A DNA stretch of 33,342 bases from CAKZYD01 sp039814715. Lineage in GTDB: Bacteria; Pseudomonadota; Alphaproteobacteria; Sphingomonadales; CAKZYD01. The notes below the pieces were generated by a model that saw only the letters and a program-made list of their open reading frames with translations, ran no database searches and was not told the DNA's origin. The stretch's first letter is position 1. The number at the start of each line of letters is the position of its first letter. The stretch covers positions 1-33,342 of the forward strand of contig JBCCAR010000035.1 of assembly GCA_039814715.1 (NCBI GenBank). Reading direction: 5' to 3'. Shown here one piece after another: positions 1 to 7,535 of this stretch. The translations under genes were made by a program, and so were the position numbers.

Positions 1-257
1 CACGTTTCACTTAATCAGAGCCATTTGATGACGCCCTGGAAGGCGCGGGGCAGGCGTAGGTTGCAGTGCGATGCGGTGCATCGGACAAGGCGTACAACGC
101 ACCCCGCGTCTTCCAGGGCATCACCCGCAGGGCCAGCTTAGGTTTCCCGCTGGCTGCGTCGCAAGCATCTTATGATGCAATGGCATCATGGCGATGCATG
201 CTCCTGACCAGCGAAAAACCTAAATCTGGTCAAATGGCTCTGATTAAGTGAAACGTG
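1..257. repeat. Nested inverted-repeat (cloverleaf) MITE-like element
   Basis: Bases 1-28 are a perfect inverted copy of 230-257. Inside lie two more paired arms. Bases 29-50 pair with 102-123 (20 of 22 positions plus one G-T), capped by a CGATGC/GCATCG hairpin at 69-83. Bases 133-153 pair with 208-229 with one gap and a few mismatches, extended by 161-169/193-201 and an ATGATGC/GCATCAT tip at 172-189. The whole unit therefore folds as a three-way junction in single-stranded DNA or RNA. It carries no credible gene. It begins 12 bases beyond the dgcA stop, so it could act as a transcript 3' end. The left end coincides with base 1, so it may extend further. The shape suggests a small non-autonomous mobile or REP-like repeat, but I do not recognise the family. 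Confidence 0.8.
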
Positions 258-269
258 CTCTAAAGCAGC

Positions 270-1253
270 TTAGCCGCCCCAGAAGCTTGGGTCTGGAAAG
301 GCCATCTGCGACCCTTCAAACCTAATCCCGCCTGTTCTGTCGTCTTTCATCAGAAGCGGACCGTCCAGATCGACGATATCCGCGTCCCATGCTGCCGCCA
401 TAGCGGGCGCCATGGCGAGCGATGTGCCGACCATACAGCCGACCATGATTTTTAGCCCCGCTCCTTGCGCCATTGCCTTCATCTCTAGCGCTTCGGTCAA
501 ACCACCGGTCTTATCCAGTTTGATGTTGATCATGTCATAGCGGCCAATGATATGGTTCAGGCTGGCCCGGTCATGCACGCTTTCATCCGCGCACAATGCA
601 AAGGGATAAGCGCCTGCTTTAAGCGCGCTGTCTTGGCCCGCGGGCAATGGCTGTTCCACAGCAATCACACCTGCACCAACGAGGGCGGGCGCGATGGCTT
701 CAAAATCATCTAAGCTCCAGCCTTCGTTCGCATCGACGACAAGCTGCGGATTTGGCGCAGCTGCGCGCACGGCCAGCAAGCGTTCCAAGTCATCTTTGCG
801 GGCAAGCTTGATTTTTAGCAGCGGGCGGTGGTTCTCAAGCGCTGCGTCATGCGCCATCTTTTCAGCAACATTATAGCTAATGGTATAGGCTGTGCTTAGC
901 TTGCGGCCTGGATTAATGCCGAGTGCATCCCACACTGTTTGGCCATTTTGCTTGGCTTCTAAATCCCAAAGCGCAGCATCGATAGCAAAGCGCGCAGCGC
1001 CTGCTGGCATTAGGGTTTGCAAGGCTCGGCGCGGGTCATCTACGGGCAATTGTGGCTTGGTAGCGTCTATTTGACCCAGAACGCTTGCAATGCTCTCCCC
1101 GTAGCGCGCGTAGGGCACGCATTCACCCCGGCCTGTGTACGTTCCATCGGTGATTTCGCATACAACGACATCGGCTGCATCGCGCCCGCCGCGCGCAATC
1201 GTAAAGGTCTGCGCGAGCGGCCAGCGTTCATGCCGCGCCGAGATTTTAAGCAT
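270..1253 (-). CDS. dgcA: N-acetyl-D-glutamate racemase DgcA (enolase superfamily, dipeptide-epimerase-like)
   Basis: A 327-residue cytosolic enolase-superfamily protein of the muconate-lactonizing/dipeptide epimerase branch. The KIK motif (K147, K149) supplies one catalytic base. D174 (VDANEGW), E200 (AVEQP) and D223 (ADESVH) are the Mg2+ ligands, and K245/K248 (NIKLDK) are on the opposite face. The DLDGPL motif at 295-300 is the substrate-specificity signature of L-Ala-D/L-Glu epimerases. On sequence alone it would be called dipeptide epimerase. Its start overlaps the dgcN stop by 8 bases (ATGCTTAA), and this pairing is the known D-glutamate route in which DgcN acetylates D-Glu and DgcA converts N-acetyl-D-Glu to N-acetyl-L-Glu. 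Last gene of the operon. The alternative role is muropeptide L-Ala-D-Glu recycling. Confidence 0.85.
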   Translation of the reverse strand: MLKISARHERWPLAQTFTIARGGRDAADVVVCEITDGTYTGRGECVPYARYGESIASVLGQIDATKPQLPVDDPRRALQTLMPAGAARFAIDAALWDLEAKQNGQTVWDALGINPGRKLSTAYTISYNVAEKMAHDAALENHRPLLKIKLARKDDLERLLAVRAAAPNPQLVVDANEGWSLDDFEAIAPALVGAGVIAVEQPLPAGQDSALKAGAYPFALCADESVHDRASLNHIIGRYDMINIKLDKTGGLTEALEMKAMAQGAGLKIMVGCMVGTSLAMAPAMAAAWDADIVDLDGPLLMKDDRTGGIRFEGSQMAFPDPSFWGG

Positions 1254-2250
1254 TTAGCTGGTCGACGATGGCCTCAACGCCAAAGCGGTAAGGGTCCGTT
1301 GCAGGCAGGCCGTAGCTGTCTTCTAAGCCAGCCAGGTAGTCTTTGGCTTTGGCTTCACCAAGCGCTTTGGTGTTGATTGATAAGCCGACAAAGCGAGCGT
1401 CAGGGTTTGTGAGCTGCGCGACTTTGAGATTGAGCGCCATACAGTCCGCAATATCTGGGATCGGATGCCCAGGCAGGCCGCGCATATGGGTGCGCGTAGG
1501 TTCATGGCATAAGATCAGCGCATCCGGCTGTGACCCGTGGATGAGGCCGGTGGTCACGCCGGCAAAGCTAGGGTGAAACAGGGAGCCTTGGCCTTCAACA
1601 ATATCCCAATGGTCCTCATCATTGGCGGGCGAGATCATCTCAGCAGCGCCGGAAATAAAGTCGGCGACCACAGCATCCACGCTTACCCCATCGCCTGCCA
1701 CTAAAATGCCGGTTTGGCCTGTGGCGCGTAGGGTCGCCTTCATGCCGCGTTTTGTCATGGCCGCTTCCATGACCACAGCCGTGTACATTTTCCCGCAGGA
1801 GCAATCTGTCCCGACACCAAGAATGCGTTTACCCGCGCGTTTTGCGCCCGTGCCGATGGGGATCGCGCCGCGCGGGTGCCGTACATCATGCAGCTGCCTG
1901 CCTTCCGTGTCGGCAAGGGTTTTAAGCGCAGGGATATCGGCGAGTTTGCTGTGCAATCCAGCAGCGAGATCATAGCCGGCCTCAAGGGCCTGTGTCAGAA
2001 TACTCATCCAGCTTTCTGAAATCTTGCCGCCGGCGTTCGCAACGCCAATCACCAAGGTTCGGGCCCCAGCCTGGTAGGCCTGGTCCAATGTCATATCGGG
2101 TAAATCGAGTGAGACACTGCAGCCTTCCAGGCGGAGCTGCCCAACACAGTCATCTGGCCGAAAATCGAAAATACCGCGCGCAGTCTTTGCAGCAAGCGCA
2201 TCAGGCGCATCGCCCAGAAACAAGAGATAAGGCTTCTTTAGATCAAACAT
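1246..2250 (-). CDS. dgcN: D-glutamate N-acetyltransferase DgcN (DUF1611 family)
   Basis: A 334-residue DUF1611-type protein with an N-terminal alpha/beta domain (about 1-130) and a P-loop-containing C-terminal domain. The P-loop-like segment GTDCSCGKM spans 147-155 with K154, followed by a conserved RATGQTG stretch at 175-181 and EGQGSL at 219-224. Members paired with a dipeptide-epimerase-like gene are known as DgcN, which N-acetylates D-glutamate in the first step of a D-Glu catabolic pathway of marine Proteobacteria. The start is supported by an AGGAG Shine-Dalgarno just upstream, with only 9 bases after alr. Its 3' end overlaps dgcA by 8 bases, so the two are translationally coupled. The acetyl donor and D-Glu specificity are inferred from the pairing and not visible in the sequence. 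Confidence 0.85.
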   Translation of the reverse strand: MFDLKKPYLLFLGDAPDALAAKTARGIFDFRPDDCVGQLRLEGCSVSLDLPDMTLDQAYQAGARTLVIGVANAGGKISESWMSILTQALEAGYDLAAGLHSKLADIPALKTLADTEGRQLHDVRHPRGAIPIGTGAKRAGKRILGVGTDCSCGKMYTAVVMEAAMTKRGMKATLRATGQTGILVAGDGVSVDAVVADFISGAAEMISPANDEDHWDIVEGQGSLFHPSFAGVTTGLIHGSQPDALILCHEPTRTHMRGLPGHPIPDIADCMALNLKVAQLTNPDARFVGLSINTKALGEAKAKDYLAGLEDSYGLPATDPYRFGVEAIVDQLNA

Positions 2251-2259
2251 AAAGCACTC

Positions 2260-3327
2260 CTATAGCGCGATGTAGCGGCGCTCAACACGCGCGGCGATAC
2301 CGGTTAAAATTTCATAGTCAATGGTGCCGGCCCACTGCGCCAATTCCCCAAGGGATATATGGCCCAAAAGCTGCGCTGGGGTAGAGGGCGGGACTACTCC
2401 AAGGTGCGTGATGTCAGCAACGCAGGAATCCATGGAAATCCGCCCCAGCAACTTGCACCGGGTTTCGTTAATGAAGACACTTGCATGATCTGCGCTAATG
2501 CGCGGCAGGCCGTCGGCGTAACCAGCACCAATTGTTGCCACCGTCATCTTTCGATCCGCGATGAAGCGGCTGCCATATCCGATCGGCGTGCCAACTTCGA
2601 TCGTGCGGCATTGCAGGATAGGCGCGCTCCATTCCACAACGGGCCTTAGCGGCGCGGGCATAGTTGGCCGCGGGTTACCGCCATAGAGGCCAATGCCGGG
2701 CCGGGCCAAATCACCGCAGAAACTGGGTCCATTCAAAACACCGCCAGAATTGCCAAACGATGTTTTTAGCGGCGCAAAGGCAGCTGTTATCTCTTTAAGC
2801 GCTTTGGCCTGCGCAATATTTGTTGGGTGATCGGGTTCATCCGCGCAGGCCAGATGCGTCATGACATAAGCGGTTCCCGCACGCTCTAGCAGCGCCATAT
2901 CGCCAGCCAATGCTGCGCTATCATGCCGGTTGCAGCCCAGACGGCTCATGCCTGTATCAATATGCAGAGCGGACATCTTGCCTTGGCCATGGTCAGCCCA
3001 AAGTTGAACCTCAGCAGCACTGTTGAGCACGGGAACAAGCGACGCCGATAGGAAGGTTTGTATATCGTCTGCACGCACACCGCTGAACACGAAGACATCA
3101 TGTTCAGGGAGCAACGAACGCAGCGTCAGGGCCTCGTCCAAAGTGGCGACAAAAAAGGTTTCGCAGCCTGCCTGCGCTAAAGCAGGCGCAGCGCGCTCAA
3201 TACCGAGACCATAGGCGTTGGCTTTCACAGTTGCGCCGCATGCACCTGGACATAGGCCCGCTAACATCCGCCAGTTTTCCACAAGAGCGGGCAAGGAAAC
3301 TGTAAGATAACATTGATCGGTTGCCAT
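2260..3327 (-). CDS. alr: Alanine racemase
   Basis: A PLP-dependent fold-type III racemase of 355 residues that interconverts L- and D-alanine for peptidoglycan, or in the catabolic direction here. The PLP lysine is K35 in VKANAYGLG. R129 (DTGMSRLG), R209 (RPGIGLYG) and catalytic Y270 (AGYADG) are present, with the GRISMD loop at 295-300. A longer open frame starts at 3366 but would overlap dctM by 35 bases. The ATG at 3327 lies 4 bases after the dctM stop and matches the usual family N-terminus. It sits between TRAP transporter genes and dgcN-dgcA, which argues for a D-amino-acid catabolic role. With no other racemase visible here, I cannot say whether it is also the cell's only biosynthetic Alr. 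Confidence 0.9.
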   Translation of the reverse strand: MATDQCYLTVSLPALVENWRMLAGLCPGACGATVKANAYGLGIERAAPALAQAGCETFFVATLDEALTLRSLLPEHDVFVFSGVRADDIQTFLSASLVPVLNSAAEVQLWADHGQGKMSALHIDTGMSRLGCNRHDSAALAGDMALLERAGTAYVMTHLACADEPDHPTNIAQAKALKEITAAFAPLKTSFGNSGGVLNGPSFCGDLARPGIGLYGGNPRPTMPAPLRPVVEWSAPILQCRTIEVGTPIGYGSRFIADRKMTVATIGAGYADGLPRISADHASVFINETRCKLLGRISMDSCVADITHLGVVPPSTPAQLLGHISLGELAQWAGTIDYEILTGIAARVERRYIAL

Positions 3328-3331
3328 GGCT

Positions 3332-4927
3332 TTATCCAAACACCACGCTTGGCAGCCAGGTTGCAACGCTGGGGACCAGCGCTAAGAGGATGAGCGCTGC
3401 GATCTGAATAGCCACGTAAGGCAAAGCGCCGCGGTAAATATCGCTTGTCTTCACCCCCTCAGGGCAAACGCTGCGCAGGTAAAACAAGGCAAAACCGAAG
3501 GGCGGCGTTAAAAAACTAGTTTGCAGATTGATTGCGATCATGACGGCGAGCCACACTGGGTCGACGCCTAGAATGAGCAAGGTGGGCGCCACGATGGGCA
3601 CAACGACAAAAACGATCTCAATAAAATCGAGGAAAAAGCCAAGAAAGAACATCAGCGCCATGACGGCCAACATCGCGCCCAGTGTTCCGCCAGGCAGATC
3701 TGTGAGCAGCTGATGCACGGTTTCATCCCCGCCGAGCCCTCTAAAGACAAGCGAAAACAGCGCTGCGCCGATGAAGATTGTATAGACCATGGTGGTGACT
3801 TCCATGGTCGATTCCAGCGCTGGCGCGAGAACGCGGCCTGTCCATAGCTCTTTCAAGGATGCTACGATGCCAAGGGATGTGATCACGATGAGCGCGATAG
3901 CGCCGTATTTTGCAATCGCTGCAGCGCTGCCGCCTTGCTTGACGGCTTCAAACACGGTGCCTGAGAGGGCTAGGATGATCAACACGGCAAGGCTTACCAG
4001 AGCCGCGATGATGAGGCCTTTCCCGCGGCCATCGCAGCAGCGCAAACCGCCTAGCAAAAGCGCCCCGACTGCACCAATGGCTGCTGCTTCGGTTGGTGTA
4101 GCAAGGCCGGTTAGAATAGAGCCAAGCACCGCTAAGATCAGCACGATTGGCGGTATCATGGCCTTGACTGCTTTGAGGGCAAGGCCGTCTTCGCGCGGAC
4201 CGTCATCCACCAACGCTGGTGCCCGCTCTGGGCTGAGCCAAGCGATCACAGCAACATAGAGCATGTAAAGCGCAACAAGACCGAGACCTGGCAACAGAGC
4301 GCCTGCAAAAAGATGGCCCACGGACAAAGGGGCAAACGCAAACAGACCCTGGGCTTGTTGTGCCTCTTGATACGCGTTGCCCATGACATCGCCGAGTAGC
4401 ACCAACACGATGGAAGGGGGAATGATCTGCCCCAAAGTCCCTGATGCCGCAATCGTGCCTGTGGCAAGGCGGGTATCATAGCCGCGCGCGAGCATAGTTG
4501 GCAGGGATAACAGCCCCATGGTGACCACAGTTGCTCCCACGATGCCCGTTGAGGCCGCTAACAGCGCTCCGACCAAGATAACGCTAAGGCCAAGACCGCC
4601 GCGCGTTTTCCCAAACAGCTTGCCCATGCTTTCAAGCAAGTCTTCGGCCACGCGGGAGCGCTCTAACAGGACGCCCATCAAAATGAACATGGGCACCGCT
4701 AAGAGCACTTCGTTCTTTATCAGCCCAAATATCCGCTCAGGCAGCAGCGTCACAAAGGTAGGGTCAATAAAGACATCAATCAGCCCCGCACTGGCCAGGA
4801 TGGCAGCGATGCCTGCGAAGAGAAGCGCCACGCCTGCCAGTGTGAACGCAACCGGATAGCCTGCCATAATCGCAGCGCAAAGGCAGCCAAACATGACCAG
4901 CGCGAGCATGCCGCCACTATCAATCAT
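3332..4927 (-). CDS. dctM: TRAP transporter large permease (DctM family)
   Basis: The main transmembrane subunit of a tripartite ATP-independent periplasmic transporter, which drives solute uptake with an ion gradient. The 531 residues are almost entirely hydrophobic helices. Family landmarks include IGAVGALLLGG, FFLDFIEIVFVVVPI and the C-terminal LTPPFGFALFYLR stretch. It is longer than the shortest DctM proteins because of an extra hydrophobic segment in the middle, as in the mannitol/chloroaromatic-type group. The start at 4927 (ATGATTGA) overlaps the dctQ stop by 8 bases and has a GAGG upstream. The longer frame from 4999 would add a non-family N-terminus inside dctQ. The substrate is unknown, and the operon suggests a D-amino acid or related carboxylate. 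Confidence 0.92.
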   Translation of the reverse strand: MIDSGGMLALVMFGCLCAAIMAGYPVAFTLAGVALLFAGIAAILASAGLIDVFIDPTFVTLLPERIFGLIKNEVLLAVPMFILMGVLLERSRVAEDLLESMGKLFGKTRGGLGLSVILVGALLAASTGIVGATVVTMGLLSLPTMLARGYDTRLATGTIAASGTLGQIIPPSIVLVLLGDVMGNAYQEAQQAQGLFAFAPLSVGHLFAGALLPGLGLVALYMLYVAVIAWLSPERAPALVDDGPREDGLALKAVKAMIPPIVLILAVLGSILTGLATPTEAAAIGAVGALLLGGLRCCDGRGKGLIIAALVSLAVLIILALSGTVFEAVKQGGSAAAIAKYGAIALIVITSLGIVASLKELWTGRVLAPALESTMEVTTMVYTIFIGAALFSLVFRGLGGDETVHQLLTDLPGGTLGAMLAVMALMFFLGFFLDFIEIVFVVVPIVAPTLLILGVDPVWLAVMIAINLQTSFLTPPFGFALFYLRSVCPEGVKTSDIYRGALPYVAIQIAALILLALVPSVATWLPSVVFG

Positions 4928-5426
4928 CTGCTTTGCCTCGCAGCGTTTGTATCGACCGCAATGCCACGCTAAGGCCCTGCAGGCCAACAAGGGCGGCAAA
5001 AACTAAAATCATGGATTTAAGAAGAAAGACTGCCTGGATGCCGCTGGTTTCAATCGACCCTTCGCGCAAGGCCCAGCTATTCGCCACATAAGGCGTGCCA
5101 GCGTAGAATATAAGGCCGCATAACGGCCACAGGAAGAGCATAGTACCGAGAAGATTGACGAAGGCTTTCGCGCGCTGGCCCATCCGGTGGTAAAAGAGGT
5201 CAACGCGGACATGTCTATCTTTCAGCAAGGTGTAGCCACCGGCGCCCAAGAACAGGGCGGCATTCGCATAAATTAGGGCCTCTTGGGCGAAAATGGAGCT
5301 GGTACGGAAGACCGCTTGGGCTAGGATTAACCCGAATTGCCACAGCGCGAGCACAAGTGCTGCCCAGCACAAGACCTTCCCGGCTGTACTATTAAGGGTG
5401 TCGATGGCTTTGGCCAATCGGTCCAT
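4920..5426 (-). CDS. dctQ: TRAP transporter small permease (DctQ family)
   Basis: A 168-residue membrane protein with four predicted transmembrane helices: about 17-38, 50-68, 90-112 and 132-155. The LLKDRHVRVDLFY motif after helix 2 is the DctQ signature (hydrophobic-x-RHVRVD). It forms the membrane complex with DctM and receives substrate from DctP. The order dctP-dctQ-dctM is canonical. It is separated from dctP by 56 bases that contain a GC-rich stem-loop, and it overlaps dctM by 8 bases, which indicates coupled translation of the two membrane subunits. Confidence 0.9.
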   Translation of the reverse strand: MDRLAKAIDTLNSTAGKVLCWAALVLALWQFGLILAQAVFRTSSIFAQEALIYANAALFLGAGGYTLLKDRHVRVDLFYHRMGQRAKAFVNLLGTMLFLWPLCGLIFYAGTPYVANSWALREGSIETSGIQAVFLLKSMILVFAALVGLQGLSVALRSIQTLRGKADD

Positions 5427-5433
5427 ACGGGCT

Positions 5434-5457
5434 CCGCGCGCTAAAAAACTCGCGCGG
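5434..5457 (-). promoter_or_regulatory. Intercistronic stem-loop between dctP and dctQ
   Basis: On the transcribed strand a perfect 7-bp GC-only stem CCGCGCG/CGCGCGG closes the 10-base loop AGTTTTTTAG. It lies between the dctP stop and the dctQ start, with no T-run after the stem, so it is not a normal intrinsic terminator. Binding proteins are needed in excess of the membrane subunits, and such stems commonly protect the upstream mRNA or partly end transcription. That role is inferred. Confidence 0.6.
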
Positions 5458-5482
5458 TGCTAGCAGAAAAAAACGAGGCAGC

Positions 5483-6610
5483 CTAGCCCAAGGCGTCGTT
5501 TCTGGCCTGGGTGAAAGCGCCGTGGGCGACTGCTTCCCAGCTGCGTGCTTTTTTAAGGGCAGCTTTAAAGCTGGCGACCACGCGGCCGGTTAGCGCATCG
5601 CTTTGGGCGACTTCCTCTAAGACAATCGCCGCTTCGCGCTGGGCAGCAGCCATCACATCGGCTGGGAAGGTTCGCGGTACAATGTCATGCTCGGTTTTCA
5701 AAACCTCAAGCGCTTCTGCGTTTTTCGCGTCATATTCTGCATGCATCACATGGCGCTCTACTTGGCAGGATTGCGTAATCACAGCGCGCTGGTGATCGCT
5801 TAAGCTATTAAATACATCGAGATTAACGCCCAGCGCGAGCGTTGACCCTGGTTCATGAAAGCCGGGGCCATAATAGTATTTTGCCGCTGTATGCAGGCCG
5901 AGCGTGAGATCATTCCAAGGGCCAATCCACTCGGTCGCGTCAATGTTCCCCTGGCTTAGAGCAAGGTATAATTCATTGGCGGCTTTGGTCACCGGTTCGG
6001 CGCCAAGCCGCCGCAAAATTTCCCCACCAAGGCCAGGCATGCGAATGCGCAGGCCCTTTAAGTCTTCTAAGCTGTTGATTTCGCGTTTAAACCAGCCGCC
6101 CATTTGTGTGCCCGTATTACCGGCAGCAAAGGGCTTAATGTTGAACTGAGCTGATAGCTCGTCCCAAAGCTCTTGCCCGCCTTGGAAATTGATCCAGGCG
6201 GCCATCTCATCTGCTGTCATGCCAAAGGGGACGCCAGCATAGAAATTATAGGCCTTCGACTTGCCCTGCCAATAATATTCCCCGCCGTGATACATGTCCG
6301 CCTTGCCAGAAGAGACCGCGTCAAACGCATCAAATGCGCCAACCAAATCGCCCGCCGCGTAAACGCGCACGTCTAGGCTGCCATTCGATAGCGTCGTTAT
6401 GCGCTCGGCCAATCGCTGTGCGCCGGTGCCTAGGCCAGGCAAGCTCTTGGGCCAGGTGGTCACCATGCGCAACGTGCGCTTTTTGATGGGCGCCGCGCTG
6501 GCTTGGTCAGCGTCAGCGTTTTCGCCCGAACATGCGCCTATGGTTGCCGCTGCAGCGCCATAAGCCAGCATCTGGCGGCGCGATGGCCGCTTATCTTTAG
6601 TCGTCGTCAT
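5483..6610 (-). CDS. dctP: TRAP transporter substrate-binding protein (DctP/TakP type), Tat-exported lipoprotein
   Basis: A 375-residue periplasmic solute receptor. The N-terminus carries a twin-arginine signal (PSRRQML, R11-R12), a hydrophobic stretch and a lipobox-like IGAC with C27. It is therefore probably exported folded by Tat and lipid-anchored. Mature-domain landmarks of the DctP family follow: TTWPKSLPGLG, the LRIRMPGLGGEILRRLGAEP segment that binds the substrate carboxylate, and NIDATEWIGPWND. It is close in type to TakP-like receptors for 2-oxo acids. First gene of the dctPQM-alr-dgcN-dgcA operon, 34 bases after bpt, so it could partly share the bpt transcript. Its actual ligand cannot be read from sequence; D-glutamate is an inference from the downstream enzymes. 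Confidence 0.92.
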   Translation of the reverse strand: MTTTKDKRPSRRQMLAYGAAAATIGACSGENADADQASAAPIKKRTLRMVTTWPKSLPGLGTGAQRLAERITTLSNGSLDVRVYAAGDLVGAFDAFDAVSSGKADMYHGGEYYWQGKSKAYNFYAGVPFGMTADEMAAWINFQGGQELWDELSAQFNIKPFAAGNTGTQMGGWFKREINSLEDLKGLRIRMPGLGGEILRRLGAEPVTKAANELYLALSQGNIDATEWIGPWNDLTLGLHTAAKYYYGPGFHEPGSTLALGVNLDVFNSLSDHQRAVITQSCQVERHVMHAEYDAKNAEALEVLKTEHDIVPRTFPADVMAAAQREAAIVLEEVAQSDALTGRVVASFKAALKKARSWEAVAHGAFTQARNDALG

Positions 6611-6644
6611 GATCTGTCCCCAAGGTCAAAAAGCGCGGTTTTTA

Positions 6645-7388
6645 TTATTTCTTATCAAGCACAAAGCGAGACCACCCATTGGCGCCTAGGCGCTCCATGG
6701 GCTGGAAGCGCGCCTTATAGTCCATTTTTGATGAGCCTTCGATCCAATAGCCCAAATACACATAGCGTTGATGGCGCGCTTTTGCTTCAGCGATATGGTG
6801 TAGGATAATATAGGTGCCTAATGACCGCCGCGTTTGGTCCGGGTCGAAAAAGCTATACACCATGCTAAGGCCGTCGGTGAGGATGTCGCTGAGGCAGCAT
6901 GCTATCAGCTGGCCCGGCTGGCCATCTGCTGTCGGCAAGCGGTATTCAAAAAGCCGGGTACTGACGGGGGAATGCTCCACCATGTCTGCGTATTCCTGAA
7001 AATCCATGTCCGCCATGCCGCCGCTTGGATGCCGATTGGAGAGGTAGGATTTTAACAAGCGATACTGTTCGCGTGTCGCGATCGGGTCGGTGATTTGCAC
7101 ACATAAATCGTCATTGCGCTCGCTCACACGGCGCATGTTGCGCGATAAGCTAAAGTCCTCTGCGATGACGCGTACGGAAATGCACGCGCTGCAGCTCTCA
7201 CACGCGGGCCGGTAGGCGACAGATTGAGAGCGGCGAAATCCTACTCGGCTTAGCGCATCATTGAGCGGGCCTGCCTCATCGCCGCGCAGTTCTGTGAAAA
7301 CTTTGCGCTCTTGCCGCCCTGGCAGATAGGGGCAGGGAGCTGGAGCGGTTACATAAAACCGGGGAAACTGAAGGGACTGATCTGTCAC
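6645..7388 (-). CDS. bpt: Aspartate/glutamate leucyltransferase (N-end rule)
   Basis: Transfers leucine from Leu-tRNA to proteins with N-terminal Asp or Glu, marking them for ClpS/ClpAP degradation. Family landmarks are APCPYLPGR, KVFTEL near the N-terminus, the Cys-rich YRPACESCSACISVRV segment, NRHPSGGM, and the GNAT-like part with LGTYIILHHI, YLGYWIEGS and MDYKARFQP. No ATG sits at the usual family start. The GTG at 7388 gives the typical beginning (TDQSLQFPRFYVTAPAP). An in-frame ATG at 7448 would add 20 basic, non-family residues. Neither has a strong Shine-Dalgarno. The unit is complete at about 247 residues. Confidence 0.9.
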   Translation of the reverse strand: MTDQSLQFPRFYVTAPAPCPYLPGRQERKVFTELRGDEAGPLNDALSRVGFRRSQSVAYRPACESCSACISVRVIAEDFSLSRNMRRVSERNDDLCVQITDPIATREQYRLLKSYLSNRHPSGGMADMDFQEYADMVEHSPVSTRLFEYRLPTADGQPGQLIACCLSDILTDGLSMVYSFFDPDQTRRSLGTYIILHHIAEAKARHQRYVYLGYWIEGSSKMDYKARFQPMERLGANGWSRFVLDKK

Positions 7389-7535
7389 GCGCGCTCGTGG
7401 GTGTCGCTTCTTGCCTAAATTCAAGTCACGCGACTTTAGCCATGGCAATGGCCATCAACCAAGCGGATTTCATCGTTAACGCCAAAAAACTTCTGCAATG
7501 CGTCAATTTAGGCGGGCAAATGGTCGGTTTTTGGC

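Noticed and set aside
66..251. 61-codon frame inside the cloverleaf repeat
   Set aside because: Its sequence is explained by the paired arms of the palindromic element, and there is no Shine-Dalgarno.
270..1253. Calling this gene a plain L-Ala-D/L-Glu epimerase (ycjG)
   Set aside because: The catalytic motifs fit, but coupling to dgcN by an 8-base overlap favours the N-acetyl-D-Glu racemase role. The epimerase role is kept as the alternative.
1622..1975. 117-codon plus-strand frame opposite dgcN
   Set aside because: It overlaps the P-loop region of dgcN on the other strand and shows no independent evidence.
3789..4259. 156-codon plus-strand frame opposite dctM
   Set aside because: It is a shadow of the dctM coding strand; composition rich in Ser/Thr/Met/Arg without any domain.
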